Below are positions 23,500-35,978 of a stretch of 64,000 nucleotides of DNA, piece by piece. This DNA is from Lineolata rhizophorae. Lineage: Eukaryota; Ascomycota; Dothideomycetes; Lineolatales; Lineolataceae. The DNA is taken from assembly GCA_010093515.1 (NCBI GenBank), contig MU001684.1, positions 234,486 to 298,485 on the forward strand, read 5' to 3'. Position numbers and translations under genes: made by a program. The notes beneath the pieces were generated by a model. It searched no databases and had not been told where the DNA came from. It was given only the letters and a program-made list of their open reading frames with translations. Numbering within the stretch: the stretch's first letter is position 1; every line of letters starts with the position of its first letter.

Positions 23500-26406
23500 T
23501 CACCCAGCCCCGAAATCCCACCCAAACTCCGGCACATTCGCCCCCCTGCCCTCGGACTGATTCAGCGACGAAGCTCCCGACGCCGCTCCCGACGACGCCG
23601 CCTCCCCGCCCGCCGCCATCATGACCTCGTCGCCCAGCGCCCGCGCGTAGAACTCCTCGAGCGTGATGCCCGGCTGCGGCGCGCCGATGCTGGAGAAGTC
23701 GAGCGACGAGATGAAGTTCGGCAGGTAGGGGCTGGCGGGGGAGCCGGCGCCGGGGACGCTGGTGCTGGCGGCGGCGGAGGTGGAGGAGCCCATGCCCGGC
23801 TGCTGGCCGAGCGCGCCGGGCGCTTGCGGCGGCGGCGGCGGCGGCGGCGGCGGACTCATGCCCGCCATGCGCGTGTCCGACGGGATGCCGAACTCGTTGA
23901 AGTACACGTGCTGGTCCATGAGCGGGGTGAGTCCGGCGCCGCCGGCGCCGCCGACGCCGCCCTCGTTCATGAAGGCGAAGTCGGACGACGAGCCGGCGGG
24001 GCCCATGTGACCGGCGCCCCCGGACGTCGCGTTCAGGGAGACGGACAGGTCCGACTCGGCGGCGCTCTGTGGCGAGCCCGCCACCGACGCGTGCTGGCTC
24101 GACTGCTCCGACGCGTCGACGGTGAGCTGCCGGAGCGGCTCGATGAAGTCGTCGCCCTCGCCGACGTCGTCCTCGGACGGGGCCAGCCCGGCGGAGCCGC
24201 CGGCCGAGTGGCGCAGGCACCACGCCTTGAGGCGTGTGAGGACGAGCAGGAACTTCGAGGCGGCGCGGCACTTGCAGGCGCCGTCCTCGACGCTGATGCG
24301 CGCCAGGAACGGGATCACGCGCTCGATGTACTCGGACACGCGCAGCGTCTCCGGGTCTAGGACTTGCGATAGGTTGGCCATGCGCGAGCACGCCGACGAC
24401 AGCATCTTGATGAGCACGATGAAAGCGTAGCTGACGCGCACGAAGAGCACCGTGGGCGACGCCCGACAGTACTCCACGGACGTGGACAAAAACACGTCCA
24501 GTACGGAATGGGCGTGAGAGACAATGGTGTTGACGGCGCGCACGTATGAGAGGCCTAGGGGTCGCATCGACTGCCGACGGCGGAACGCCCCAGGGGCGCG
24601 GAGCCTGTAAGGTGGGCGGAAGTCGGAGGCGTCGTGGTCGCAGTACAATGCGACCTCGTGAAGGAAGATGTAATTAACATGGAAGCTGATCTCGAGGTTC
24701 GTGTCGATTATTTCTGGCGGCAGGCTGCGCCGAATCTCCTCAGTCTGCTGGTTAAAACTGCGAAGAGCGAGTTGGACTCGAGGCTCGTCGAGATCCAATG
24801 GCAGGTTGCTGTCTTCCAACCCAATCAGCACGCTCATTTCCTCAGCTGTTCGCTGAAGCCTCATCCAAGCCACCAATACTTTATCGATCCACGTCGCTTC
24901 CGGGTCGTTCTCGAGTTCTTTCAGGAACTCTATGGATAAGCTCGAGGAACGCAGCATTGTCGGTCTTCGCATGCTTGTGGCGACGCTGCAAGGAAACGAT
25001 TAGTAACGACATTAGACGGTGTGGCGAGGTAAAAGGGGACTCAATTACCTGGAGCAACACAGATAACAAGCAACGAGGGTCCGCTTTGCCTCCAGAATGC
25101 TGTATCCCCCGAGCACGTTGGAATCGAAAGGCTGGTCCCGGAGCCCCATGTCAAGGGCAAGCGTGCCGGCCATGTTAATGTATTGGTAGAACCGAAGCTC
25201 TTCAAACTTATCCGGAGCGAAGCTCCAGCCAGACGAGATCAGAAGCGCTTGAATTAGCTCCAGGCTCTTATCGCCCTCGACCATAATTCGCCGAGCAAAG
25301 ATATGCGCGATCTCTTTGCTCAGGTCGTGAAACATGTTCTGATCAAACTGGCCGGAACTAGCCATGATAGCGGACAGGAACAACAATGGTCTCCTTCGCC
25401 TTAGTTCCTCGACGGGCCACGTCGGCGGGATCTCCACGAACGGCATCTGGGGAGCGGAGTGAGTGCGAAAGGTGTGAAGAAGAGCTTCCGCCTGCTCTAT
25501 CGATAGCAGACCGCGATCGATAACATCGGGTGCGTCCAAGTTTCCTTCCAACCCTGCGATTGACGACGAAACGGAACTTTGGCGGAGTTCATGAGGCTGC
25601 TGCTGCTGCTGCTGCGAGGTCGATGTAAAATCCGACCCGCCAGGAGCCTGCCCCACCATGGGTTGTGACATCTCTTGCCCGCCATCATCACTGGCACCCT
25701 GCTGCGCAACCCCCGTAGCACCGGCACCTATAGCTGGCGCTCCTGGTCTCCGTTGTTGTTGCTGCTGCTGCTGCTGCTGCTGTTGTTGCAGTAGTCCCTG
25801 TTGATGCTGCTGCTGCTGCAATCCTTGCTGGTGGTGGTGCAGCTGCTGGTGCGACGCGCCCCCCCTCCCCTGCTGCTGCTGCTGCTGCGGCACCGTCCCC
25901 TGCCTGAGCAGCGACTCGAGCGCCCGCACCTGCTTCTCCAGCTCGCTCACCCGCGTGTCGGTCCGCTTCCGCGGCAGCTTCTTCTTGCGCTCGGCGAAGA
26001 CGCAGCTGCGCCCGCTGCGCGCGCACCGCAGGCACCGCCGCTCCGCCCCGCTGCCCCCGGCCGCCTCCGCCGGCAGGCACCGCACCTTGAGCGCCCGGCA
26101 CGACGTGCACGCCTGCGAGCTGTTGTGACGCGCCGCGTGCGCCGCGGCCGCGGCCGTCGATGACGACGACGCGCCGGCGCCGGCGCCGGCGCCGCCGGTG
26201 GAGGCTTGCCGCCGCGGCGCACCGCTGCTGCCGCCGCCGCTGCCGCCGCGGCGGTCTCTGGAGCTGGATGTCTCGGTCGCGTCCGGCGGCGAGTTGCTGG
26301 TCGATTTGGAGTCGGGCGTGCCCAGCCAGGCGACCGCGGCGGACGCGAAGTTGTCATCGCTGGCGGCGGCGGCGGCGGCGGACGGCGCCGTCTGCTGGTC
26401 CGACAT
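23500..26406 (-). CDS. Zn(II)2Cys6 transcription factor with fungal TF middle domain
   Basis: Two exons, 26406-25049 and 24985-23500 (947 aa), joined by a 63-base GT-AG intron in phase 2. The zinc cluster is at about residues 100-135: C-x2-C-x6-C, then a 14-residue Gly/Ala loop, then C-x2-C-x6-C. A basic linker (KKKLPRKR) and a heptad-like dimerisation helix (RVSELEKQVRALESLLRQ) follow. Next come several poly-Gln tracts from CAG/CTG runs (about 25601-25900). The regulatory domain spans the intron (LSKEIAHIFARRIM, EEIRRSLPPEIIDTNLEISF, ending in a Ser/Gly/Ala-rich activation-like tail). Architecture resembles WAR1/LEU3-class regulators of acid or amino-acid metabolism; the exact orthologue is not certain. 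The N-terminal 90 residues are Ala/Ser-rich. It acts in the nucleus. Confidence 0.88.
25601..25900. repeat. CAG/CTG trinucleotide tracts (poly-Gln coding)
   Basis: Interrupted CTG runs on the plus strand (25601-25619, 25757-25795, 25804-25820, 25871-25890) encode Gln tracts in the Zn2Cys6 regulator. Such tracts vary in length between isolates. Confidence 0.8.
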
Positions 26407-27765
26407 GGAGGGCGGGCTTGCCGGGAGCCTCCGCGGGACGAGGGACGACGCAAGGGCAAAAGAAAGGAACGGAGACGGGAGAAAAAAGAGAACGAGTAAG
26501 AAAGAAAAAGGAAAAAGAAAAAAAAAACACAAAAAGGACTTCAAAGAGCAGGACAGGTTCGTCGGAGACTGACGAGCCCTTATCGTGGAAGGATTGAGGC
26601 TAGAAAGACACGAAGGCAAAAAGCCGGTGGATGCCTGCGGCAACGGCCCTACGTTCCTTCTCCTTTTCGCCCTGACTGCGATCTTTAAAGAGTCAATTGT
26701 TGATGCCTGGAGGACGCACGTGGACAAACCTTTCGGCCGCATGCACGACTGGTATGTACCTAGTGGGCAGCAGGGCTGAGGGCAGGGCATTCTAGAACAA
26801 GCTTTTTCTTTACGAGTTACGACCGCTTTCATGCGTGTGGCGCACCGGGTGGGGTGGGTTGGCACCGGCTTGCCGCAAGTGATCGCAACGAAACCGCGAA
26901 AAAGAAAAAAGACAAAGGCGCGCCCTGCAAATCCACACACATGTTACGGGATTTGAACCGCTGCATGCCTACAGAGCACGTTGCGGGAACTCGCGTCGTC
27001 GTCTCTGCCGGCCTCCACCGCGTATCTCATGAGCGGGGGGCAGCGCAGGAGACTCTGATAAAGGCGCGCGTTCAGTTGAAAGCTAGCCCCGGAAATGTAT
27101 GACGATCCAGACGCAGATGGGACCAGACAACACAAGAATCCCGCGCTCGCCCCAATCAGCGCGCTAGAGCCGGGCCAACTCGGTACTAGTTGGAGACGGA
27201 GAATCGCCCTTCGGCAGCGCCGGGCGGACAGGACGAAATCTGGGACCCTATGCGCACGCTACGTACGTGCCCATGCTAGCGGCCATTTCTCCGAACAGGC
27301 CTACGGTGTGTAGGTACTAGATGCCGCGGGTATTATACACGCCTATGTCCTACTCGCTCCCTCCCGCATGCGCCACGGCCGGGGAAACAAAGAGGTATCC
27401 CCAGCCTCTTCACCGCGGCACGGCGGTCGAATCCGGCCCCCAATGCTGCGTATGTATGCAAGCGCGTAAGCCACACTTCCTACGGGGCAAGCGCTCTGCA
27501 AACTCGCCGTGCCCTCAGCCGGCCGCGCCAATCGCGCGCACTTCCAACTCCAGTCACCCTTACGGCCTGCGCAGGCGCCGACACGCCGACCGGGGCTGCC
27601 GGGGGCTAATGCGCGTATGGATGTAGGTTCGCGATGACTCGACCTCCAGCCGACTCATTGAGCCAGCGCAACGCGAAATTGCAGAAAACGAAAATGCCTC
27701 GGTTGTTTCCAATGGCCCGGGCTCTCCGCGGACTTTCCAATCATCATCCAGCGGTAAAAGCAAAT

Positions 27766-27770
<5 letters not shown>

Positions 27771-27802
<32 letters not shown>

Positions 27803-27811
27803 AAAAAAAAA
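27771..27811. repeat. (CA)14 microsatellite followed by A run
   Basis: Fourteen perfect CA units at 27771-27798 and then 13 A residues. It lies in non-coding sequence. Confidence 0.9.
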
Positions 27812-28890
27812 GCCCGACGGCGGCGGCGTATCGCGAACGCGCGCGTCGCGTCGCGGAAACACCCGGGCCGCTAAAGTGGATGACAACGCAGGAACGCGGT
27901 GGCTGGGCTTGCCACGGCCCTTCCCCCCCCTGCGTGCGTAGCCAGGCAACCACCAAAGCCGCGTCTGCGCGGTCACTCAACCTGAGGAAAAAAAAAGTCA
28001 CGAACGGGTGGGCTTAGGATCTCACACCACGCGCAGGCGGTTGAAACCGTGTCCTTTTGGACCGCGCAAGCAGCCGCGGTGGTGGTCAGAACTAGCCGGC
28101 CATCGAGTGGCAATGCGAACGCGTGTCAAGTCGAGCTCACGCGCGCAACGTCTCCAGTTCGATCCTGCCACAATTGAGCGCACTAGACCGAACTAAGGGA
28201 GTTAGGGACAGTAAACATTATATTCCGCATCCGTCAAACTCGAAGCCGACTTCGAATCTTCCTCTCTTCTTCCGTACACCTAGCGGAAGTAGCGTCGCGT
28301 GCATCTACGTCGCCCCCCCCTCTCTGCCTCTCGTGCGCGCGCGCACAGCAGCCAAAGCAGCAGCAGAGGTTGGGTACTGAGGTATCTCTCCATCCGACGA
28401 GGCAAACCCGGCCAGGGCAGGTCTACATATATACAAGAGCAACAACAGGTCTGGCCAGCAAGAACAGAGAGACGAACAGCTGAAACGAGCAAGACAAGAC
28501 AACAATAAGGGAAGAAAAAAAAGCATTACGGTAGAGGGTAATACCGGTTAATAATCCGACACAACGCGCGGAGACGAATCGAAGATGGAGAAAGGGCTCA
28601 AGAAGAAAACAAATGGCGCCCTAAACGCCGCATAAGGCATAGACCCGCTCTGCATAACGGCAACAAAGTTAAAAAGAAAAAGAAGCATACACCGCGGAAA
28701 AATAACAGTCTTTGCCATCCATCAATCGATCGCTCCGCCCATCCCGTCCGTCCGCAAAAAAAAGTCGAACAAGGAGAAACATAACAATATTATCCATACT
28801 TTGCCAGCCCAGCCCAGCCCAGCCCAGCCGGCCCGCAATATCCAGTGGTGGGGGCTCGACACCCAAAATCTCGCAGAGAATCAGAAAGAC

Positions 28891-28891
<1 letters not shown>

Positions 28892-28964
<73 letters not shown>

Positions 28965-28985
28965 CCCAAAAAAAAAAAAAAAAAA
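28892..28985. repeat. 69-base poly(A) run, GGGCCCC, 18-base poly(A)
   Basis: Uninterrupted A from 28892 to 28960, then GGGCCCC, then A from 28968 to 28985. Another 17-base A run follows at 29014-29030. These lie a few bases past the BST1 stop and are poly(T) on the BST1 sense strand. Confidence 0.9.
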
Positions 28986-29035
28986 TATTACCACCGCCTC
29001 TTCCCACAACTCGAAAAAAAAAAAAAAAAAGACCT

Positions 29036-32000
29036 TTACGGCCTCTTCTTGCTCCGACGATGCCCATCATCAGCGACAGCCGCCACGGCCGCGCCGAGCC
29101 CGATCCCGCCGAGCCCTTCGAGCAGGAACCGGTTCAGCCGGGCGAGCGACACGTCGGAGCCGGCGGCGGCCGCGCCGGCGGCCCCGGCCCCGGCCAGGTG
29201 CAGCGCGACCAGCCACGCGCACAGCGCGTTGACGCCGTGGTGCAGCAGGTAGGCGTACGTGACGCCGTAGACGGCGGCGTAGAGGGCGAGGCCGAAGAGG
29301 ACGAGGTTGGTGAGGTGGCGGGCGCTGGTTCGAAGCCGAGAGGGGGAGCATGCGTTAGAATTGGGAAGGCGACGGGCACATGGCGTGTCGGGGCGGAAGT
29401 TGGGGGAAACTTACCGGTTGGTCACTCTGGGGATCATGCGGCCCGTGCTGAGCGTCTCGACGAGGAGTATGTACGGCATTATGGACAGGATGTTGTGGTG
29501 CGAGGAGAAGGGCGTGAGCCAGTGGACGGCGAGGTTGCGGATCCAGACCACCAGCACCGGCAGGTTGATGGGGAGGACCCAGAGCATCAGGATGAACATG
29601 GAGTGCGTGTAGTTGTAGAAGTTGTAGTTGGTGTCGGTGCGCTGTAAGAAGTCCAAAGGTCAGCAAGAAGAGCGCCTCCACCGTCCCCGCGTGTAGTTTG
29701 ACATACCGTCTCTCGAGCCACTCGGCACGCGCGAGTGCAGGTGGCGATCTGCACGATGCACAGCACCATGTAGGCGAACTGGTAGGGTATCACGGTGGAC
29801 ACGAGCAGCAGGAGCACGCTCGTGGTGACGATGCGCTGGCGCGTCGACGTCACGGCGAAGGCCGTCGTTGTCCGCCGCCCGTCCTCCTGCCGCGGCGGCA
29901 CCGCGCGGATCAAGCTGTACACGAGCGCGAAGAAGTGCGTCAGGAGGAGAGCGACGTAGTTGACGGCGACACAAATGCCCGTGCACACGACGCCGAACAG
30001 CGGGACTAGGAACCAGAAGAACGGGTCCTGCGAGCCGAGCAGGAGGTCGTTCTTGGTGTAGTCCACGATGCCCTCGGTCGCGTTGCCGCGCGCGAGCGGG
30101 AACCACCAGCTCGACGAGGACTTGGACGGGGCCTGGCTGGACTTGGCCAGCGAGGTGGACAGGAAGGTGAGCGCGAGGAGCAGGACCGGCAGCGAGCGGC
30201 GCAGGCTCTGGTTCAGCCCTTCGGAGAAGCTCATGAAGATGCCGGTCTCGTCGTACACCTTGAACTGCTTCCGGAGGACCAGGGCGACGATTACGAGCGG
30301 GAACGGCACGAAAAGAGTTCGGTAGCGCATCCATAGCTTGCCCATAGAGCCGAGCACGTCAACCTTCATGGTGATTTCCATCGGGCTGTTGCAGATCGGA
30401 TCGGACCAGATCTGCAAGGACAGCCCTTCCGAACCCCCCTTGGCCTTAAACGGAGGCGGCATGTAGGGAGCGACCCCGTGAAGATTGACGTTTGCTTCCT
30501 TGACGTTGACGAAAAACTTCGACTCGTGCACGTCGGTGATGTACTGCCGGAGAAGCGGAGTGAACAGTTCGACGCTATCCCCGCAGCTCCGCTTTCCTAG
30601 CGTGAGCGTGTACGCGAGCAAGCTCGAATGCAGCGCCGGAATCTTAACCTCGGTCATCAGCGCGCGGGAAGCCGGCAGCTTCATGTGCAGCCCGAACGCC
30701 AGCAAACGGCGAAGGCCGATCGAAGTGCGGATCACAGACTCGGAACTGGTGCTGAATTCCGCAATCGCCCAGCCGGAAGTGGGTTGGGTCGCCTTGTCAA
30801 CGACGGCCACGAATTGATGATCCGTCAGGTCTTCGAGGTCGTATTGGAGATAGGAAAACGGCTTAGCCTCGTCGAAAGCGTGCTTGGACGTCCGAGTGGA
30901 CGCCGGAAGCGCAATCACGTCCTTGGAGGCGTTCCTGCATGCTAGTCGAGTCGATCCGGAGCTATCGCCCGACAGGTCCATGTTCATGGAGAAAAGGGCG
31001 GCGCTCTGCCCCGCTTGCAAGGGGAAGACGCTGCAAAACAGGACCTCCAACTTCGCCTTGCTGTCCGGGTGGTCATCCAATTGCTGGTCTGTGAGGAGAG
31101 TAAATTTTCTTCCTTCCGGCGACCCCTGAGGGGGAATTGGAAGGAGATGGGCCCTCGCTTTCCTGGCTTGACCGAAACTTCTCAGCTCGAGTCGTTCCCC
31201 CTGAGATATAATCGCATTGGAATTGTCCTCTAGCGTAAGCAGGGTCCTCGGATCCATCTGAGGCAGTGTCTTCTCCGCTATATCCTCCAGGCCCGTCAAA
31301 AACCACTTCTTAAACACGCGCATGCGGTCTGCGCGCTGGAGCGTCTGCGTCGGCCTGTGAACCGTAATCACGTCGTAAATTGCCCGAACGACACTCTTCC
31401 GCAGTTGGTTGCACCACGTGATCGCGAGATGATCCATCCCCGTCCAGACGTTCGGAATCGTCGAGGTGAAGACGGTAAAGCCGTGCGTGTCCGGCACAAG
31501 CGAAGAGATGCTCGCGTAATCGGATGGGACGACCGTATCCAAGCCTCCCCCGGCGATAGAAATGAGAGTAACGTGCCACAGCGGATTATCATTTCCCCAC
31601 CGCTGCGAGTACGCATTCCGCCAATACCCGTTTATCTGTTTATATGTATTCACAATGTCGGAATCGAAGGATATCGGAGCTCGTGCATGCGGCGCCGACA
31701 GCGTGATGATGGTGTTGATGGAATTGGACTGGTAATTGGGCATGGTGAGCATCGTGCGGGCCACGATACCGCCCATTGAGTGCCCAATGAGGATGACGGA
31801 GCTAGGATCCGGCAGATCGGAATCTCGCTTGGACCGCGCCGGGTTGTGGTACAGAGAGAGGATGTATGCGACCGCGTCGTTCAGGTATTCGGCCTGATCG
31901 AGCAACGTCTGGCCGTGGAACGCGGTTATATCTTCATTGAAATCGACCGAGAAGAAGTCCAGCGCCCGCTTGCCTGCATGGAGCGCGTTTCGGTCGCGTC

Positions 32001-33133
32001 GGAGGACGTCGTGGTAGTAGTAGGCCGCCTCGGCGGCAAACGGCCGCACCTGCTTGTAGCTCCCAGCGTTCCCAGGGATGAAGAGGACGGGGACTCCTTT
32101 CACCTATAAACAGTTAGCGTGCCCCTCGCAAGCTACCGATAGATTTCTACGAGGCAAATGTCGTCTGCCGCACCTTGACGTCCTCATCAATCCCGCCTTC
32201 TCTGTAGAGGTGCAAGGAGTACTTGGTCGCGAACCGCGTGTGCTCGGTGTCGAAGTCGGAGAACTTGACGAAGCCCGGCCGCATGTACGACATGGAGCAG
32301 CCCTTGGGGTCCAGCTGCCGGCCCAGGAACGACTGGGCGATGACGAACAGGATGGCCGACGCGACGGCCGTCACCGCGAGCGTCAGCAGCGAGCTCGCCC
32401 ACGGGTTGCGCAGCCGCAGCCGCAGCCGGTTGTGGCACTCGGCCATGCTGTCCGGTGAGATGTCCTTGGACAGCGGCCGCAACGCCGCCATGACCTGCTT
32501 GGCCGAGGACAGCGACGACGACGAATCGGACTCGGCCGCGGGCGAGGGCGAGGGCGACGACGACTCGGCGGACGACTCGGACAGCGCTCGGCGCTGCTGC
32601 GGGTGCTGTTGCGGGTGCGGGAGCGGGTGCTGCGGGTGCGGCGGGTGCGGCGGGTGCGGCGGGTGCGGATGCTGCTGTTGCCGTTGCTGCGAGCCGGGGT
32701 CCCACCGCGGCGACTTTCCAGGGGCCGCGCGCGGGTGCGGATCATGGCTCGCCCGTCGCGTCCGGGTGGAGTCGCCGTGGAGCTGGGCGTCCGGCCGGCG
32801 CGTCGTCCGCGCGCGGGCGCGGCTCAGGGCGTTGTTGCCGTTGGCGTTGCCGTTGGCGTTGCTGTTGGCGTTGCTGTCGTCGCTGGCGCCGGACGCGTCT
32901 CCATGCTCCAGGCAGGCGGGCGAGGCCAGGTCCGACGAGGAAGAGGAGGGCGGCGAAAGCGGCAGTGGTAGCGGCGATTGCTGCAGGCGCTGGTGCTGGT
33001 GCTGGTGCTGGTGCTGCGGCGGCGGCGGCGGCGGCGGAGGAGGAAGAGGCTGAGGCTGAGGCGCTGGGCTGGCCGACGAGGAGCTAATGGTGCCGTCGTC
33101 CTCGGTGGCCGACCCGGACGGGCGTCTCCTCAT
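29036..33133 (-). CDS. bst1: GPI inositol-deacylase (Bst1/PGAP1)
   Basis: Four exons: 33133-32174, 32103-29707, 29641-29415, 29324-29036 (1290 aa), phases closed. The enzyme removes the acyl chain from inositol of GPI anchors in the ER, a step needed for ER exit and quality control of GPI proteins. Exon 1 encodes a roughly 230-residue Ser/Pro/Gln/Asn-rich cytosolic tail, then a transmembrane segment (LLTLAVTAVASAILFVIAQS), then the conserved luminal start CSMSYMRPGFVKFSDFDTEH. Exon 2 has GVPVLFIPGNAGSYKQVRP and the lipase elbow ILIGHSMGGI, whose catalytic Ser is about residue 429. The C-terminal half has several hydrophobic helices and ends in a multi-span region (exons 3-4). It is longer than yeast Bst1, mainly through the N-terminal low-complexity tail. 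Confidence 0.95.
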
Positions 33134-35978
33134 CGACGGCGGGGGCCCCGACTGCCAGCTGCCGTTGCCGGGACGCGACGAGACGAGACGGGGCGCGACA
33201 GTTCTGCGGGCGGACAGCGCGACTAATTTTCTGGGGCCGAAGGTGTTTGCGCAATGGGATTGCGCGGCGACGGGGCGTTAAGAGGGAGTTTAAAAAAAAA
33301 AAAAAAGGTTAGAAAAGGGCGCGGCCAACCGAGGGCGTCGTAAGGCTAGGAGCTGTTGCAACCGGGCCAGTGCAAAGGCGACGAGCTGGTTGGTCGAGGC
33401 CGGACCGGGGGTGGGAGGGCTCAATGTCGCTGGGCAAGCTGCCAAGGCCGGCGGATTAGGTCGCTCCCTTGGCCGCCCGCGCGTCCGAGAGCTATCAGGC
33501 AAAAGGGCAGGTGGGTACGATGCCAGGCCGGCCAACGAGCGGATTCCGCCCAGGTCTCGCGCTGCGCATTCGAAGCCGTGCGATTGGCGACGCGGGCTCG
33601 GGGCGGGCACAGCACGCAGCAAGGAGAGAGGCAGCAGAAGAAGTCGGCCGAGCAGGTGAACGGGCAAGCGGGCGGAAGAGGAAGAGACAGGAAAAGAAGA
33701 GGCGGAGGAACTGAGCTCGCCCGGCGTGGCGGCAGGCGGGCCCCTGGGAGCCGCTGCCGGCCAGCGCGCGCCGAGCGTTGCCCGCCGCGACTGGGGGTTT
33801 GGCCGGCGTCAGACGACGGCTTTTGGCCTCCGGGCTCCAACGAGTCCAGTCGTTCCTTCGCCCAGAACCGAGGGTGCGCGGCGCGACGCTGCCGTCTCTT
33901 TCTCCGCCGCCCCCGGATCTGCGCCGATCTCGTAGACACGACCGTCGCCGAGAGCTTCCCCCCGGGCCATTCCCCTGGTGGGCCGTCTTCCCCCAGACAT
34001 ACCTTCGTCCATGTCGAGGCTCCAAGCCTCCGAACAAAGCCGCCTGTCCATGGCCTTCTCAAGCTCCCGCCGGCGCTTGTAGCCTGGCACGGCGGCTGAT
34101 GCCAGGCAGCCTAGGCTCCGCCGCCGAAGTACCGCCTGCCCTCGACATGGGTGTGTGCTACGTATGCCTCATCGAGCTCCAAATTTAATCCGTTAGGTAC
34201 TGGAGGTACAATGTACATGGGGCCCGGTCCAAGGCAATCCATCGTCATTTATCTGCACGACGTCTGCAGGCAAAAAGAGCTGCCTTGCCGCTTGCCAGTC
34301 CCAAAGCAAGCAGGAAGAGCATGAGCCCGGACGCGTTGCGTTCAAATTTGTCAGATTTCAATCAATCAATTGCTATTGCTATCGCACCAGAGTCGCCCAG
34401 AGACGCCGTTGAGATACGCTTATCTGGCGGCGTTCTGCGGAGGGATGAGCTGCGCGTGGCTAAAGCTAAGACACCAACCCCCCCAAAAGCCCCAGCCCAG
34501 CAATTTTTCCCATCTGGCCCGATGATTCCCATCTTCCTTCGAGAGATGGGCATGGCGCCAATGCCCGCAGGAAGCACCACTGACTCGAGCGCACGGCATC
34601 ACGAGGCTGCGGGGAAGAAGGATTCGGTCCTCAGATTCCGGGCGTGCCGTTAGCGGGACGTGTCGAGCCAGGCTCCAGACGCATGAGGCTTTTCTAGCCC
34701 TGCTGCGGTTGCAGCTCCCCACTCCTGCTGAGACGGACGATGACGTCTTGGGTCTCAAACTTTGCGCGACCCAGGCTCGGGTATGTAGGGTACGAGCGGA
34801 GCAAGTGGAACTGGCACCAGAAGCGCGCGTGAGCCCGTCGAAAACCCCCGCGTCCCACGGCCTTCCCGCCGCGATGGGCCAGTTGCAATTGGCCGCGTCT
34901 CTAGACCCTGTTTCGCGATGCCCGCCTCCGAGTGCAGTGTGTACCTGCCAACGCTGGGGGTAAACACACCTCTCCGCGGCCGAGCCGCCGGGGAGCCGGG
35001 CGCTCCAATTCTCCAATCGACCTGCTACGTGCGGAGCATGTATGGGCCGGACCCGGAACAACGCGCCAATCAGGCTTCCGCTCCGCGCCGTCCACTCTCG
35101 CCCCGGCGGCCAGCGTTCAGAGCGTTCCCGCGCCCGGTCCAATCTCGAGCCCTGGTCCGTTTAGCTGCAGCCCGGCGAATGCAAGAACGCATGCACGACG
35201 CGATCCTGTTTGTTTCAGCCTTCGTTGCGTCGATGACGCGATAGCCCCGTCTCTCCCACTAGGCTGCAACGAGCTGGGCGCTGTGTACGCCGTACGCACT
35301 CGAGCGACATACTAGCACGCACTGCGAATGTACCTATGTACATGTCTCGTAGAACGCGCGGGCGCAGCCGAGGCGCTAAGACTCGACAGCAATCGAGAAC
35401 GGGAAAAGAGGAAGTGCCCAGGATGCGGCTCCCCGTCGGCATAACCGCGATCGATGATTAGCCCCCCGCACGTGGCTCCGTCGCACTCGACTGCATACGG
35501 CGTGGCTTTCTCGTACGTCGTCCATAGGACTGGTTCTCGTTACGCTCTTGCATATCACTCACTGGTCGAGCATCGACGGATGGCTGGAAATAAAAAGCAA
35601 CGAGTGAATCTGCTCGCCCGCACTCCCGCTAACGAAAGCTTTAGACGAACGCCAAGAAGACCAGTTCGGATTCCGGGCCATAACCAGAAAGAATACCGAG
35701 TCCTAGTTGAGGTCACCTCACCTAGCCATCATATCCCGTCGGTTCCTACGGATAAGGAAAACTCAGCCGGAACGAACCGGTGCCGTCATTCTTGCTCCCA
35801 TGCATCCGGGAAAGCGAGTATAATTAACACTAACGACAAAGCTATAAGATCTACACGCTACAGCCAAGGTATCCCAAATCCCCTAAGCACCTCGCCGCAC
35901 CTCATTTCATAAGAAATATGTACAAGCAAACGCGACGGCCCGCAACCCACCCACCTACCTACCTGCATACCTACCTCC
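33134..35978. other. intergenic region between BST1 and IRC3
   Basis: About 2.8 kb of GC-rich sequence with no protein I recognise. The longest plus-strand frame (33356-34099) is Arg/Gly/Ser-rich and lacks conserved character. An A run at 33293-33306 and C/T-rich CCTACCTACC repeats at 35940-35990 are the visible simple repeats. Confidence 0.5.

Larger units (their letters stand above)
26407..29035. other. intergenic region between Zn2Cys6 gene and BST1
   Basis: About 2.6 kb. The first part is the purine-rich leader of the Zn2Cys6 gene (A/G-rich at 26450-26540). A CA dinucleotide repeat lies at 27771-27798. From 28890 on are long A runs beyond the BST1 stop. Many frames exist but none has recognisable protein character. 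A GGTTCAAATCCCG string near 26944-26956 on the minus strand recalls a tRNA T-arm but no tRNA folds around it. Confidence 0.5.

Noticed and set aside
26940-26960. tRNA-like T-arm (GGTTCAAATCCCG) on the minus strand
   Set aside because: The T stem does not pair and no A box or acceptor stem is found at the right distance.
28103-28170. GTGGCA...TGCCAC stem around TTCGATCC, tRNA-like
   Set aside because: Only about 65 bases between ends, T stem mismatched, no D-arm; chance pairing.
33356-34099. 247-codon plus-strand frame upstream of BST1
   Set aside because: Arg/Gly/Ser-rich without conserved blocks; overlaps equally long antisense frames.
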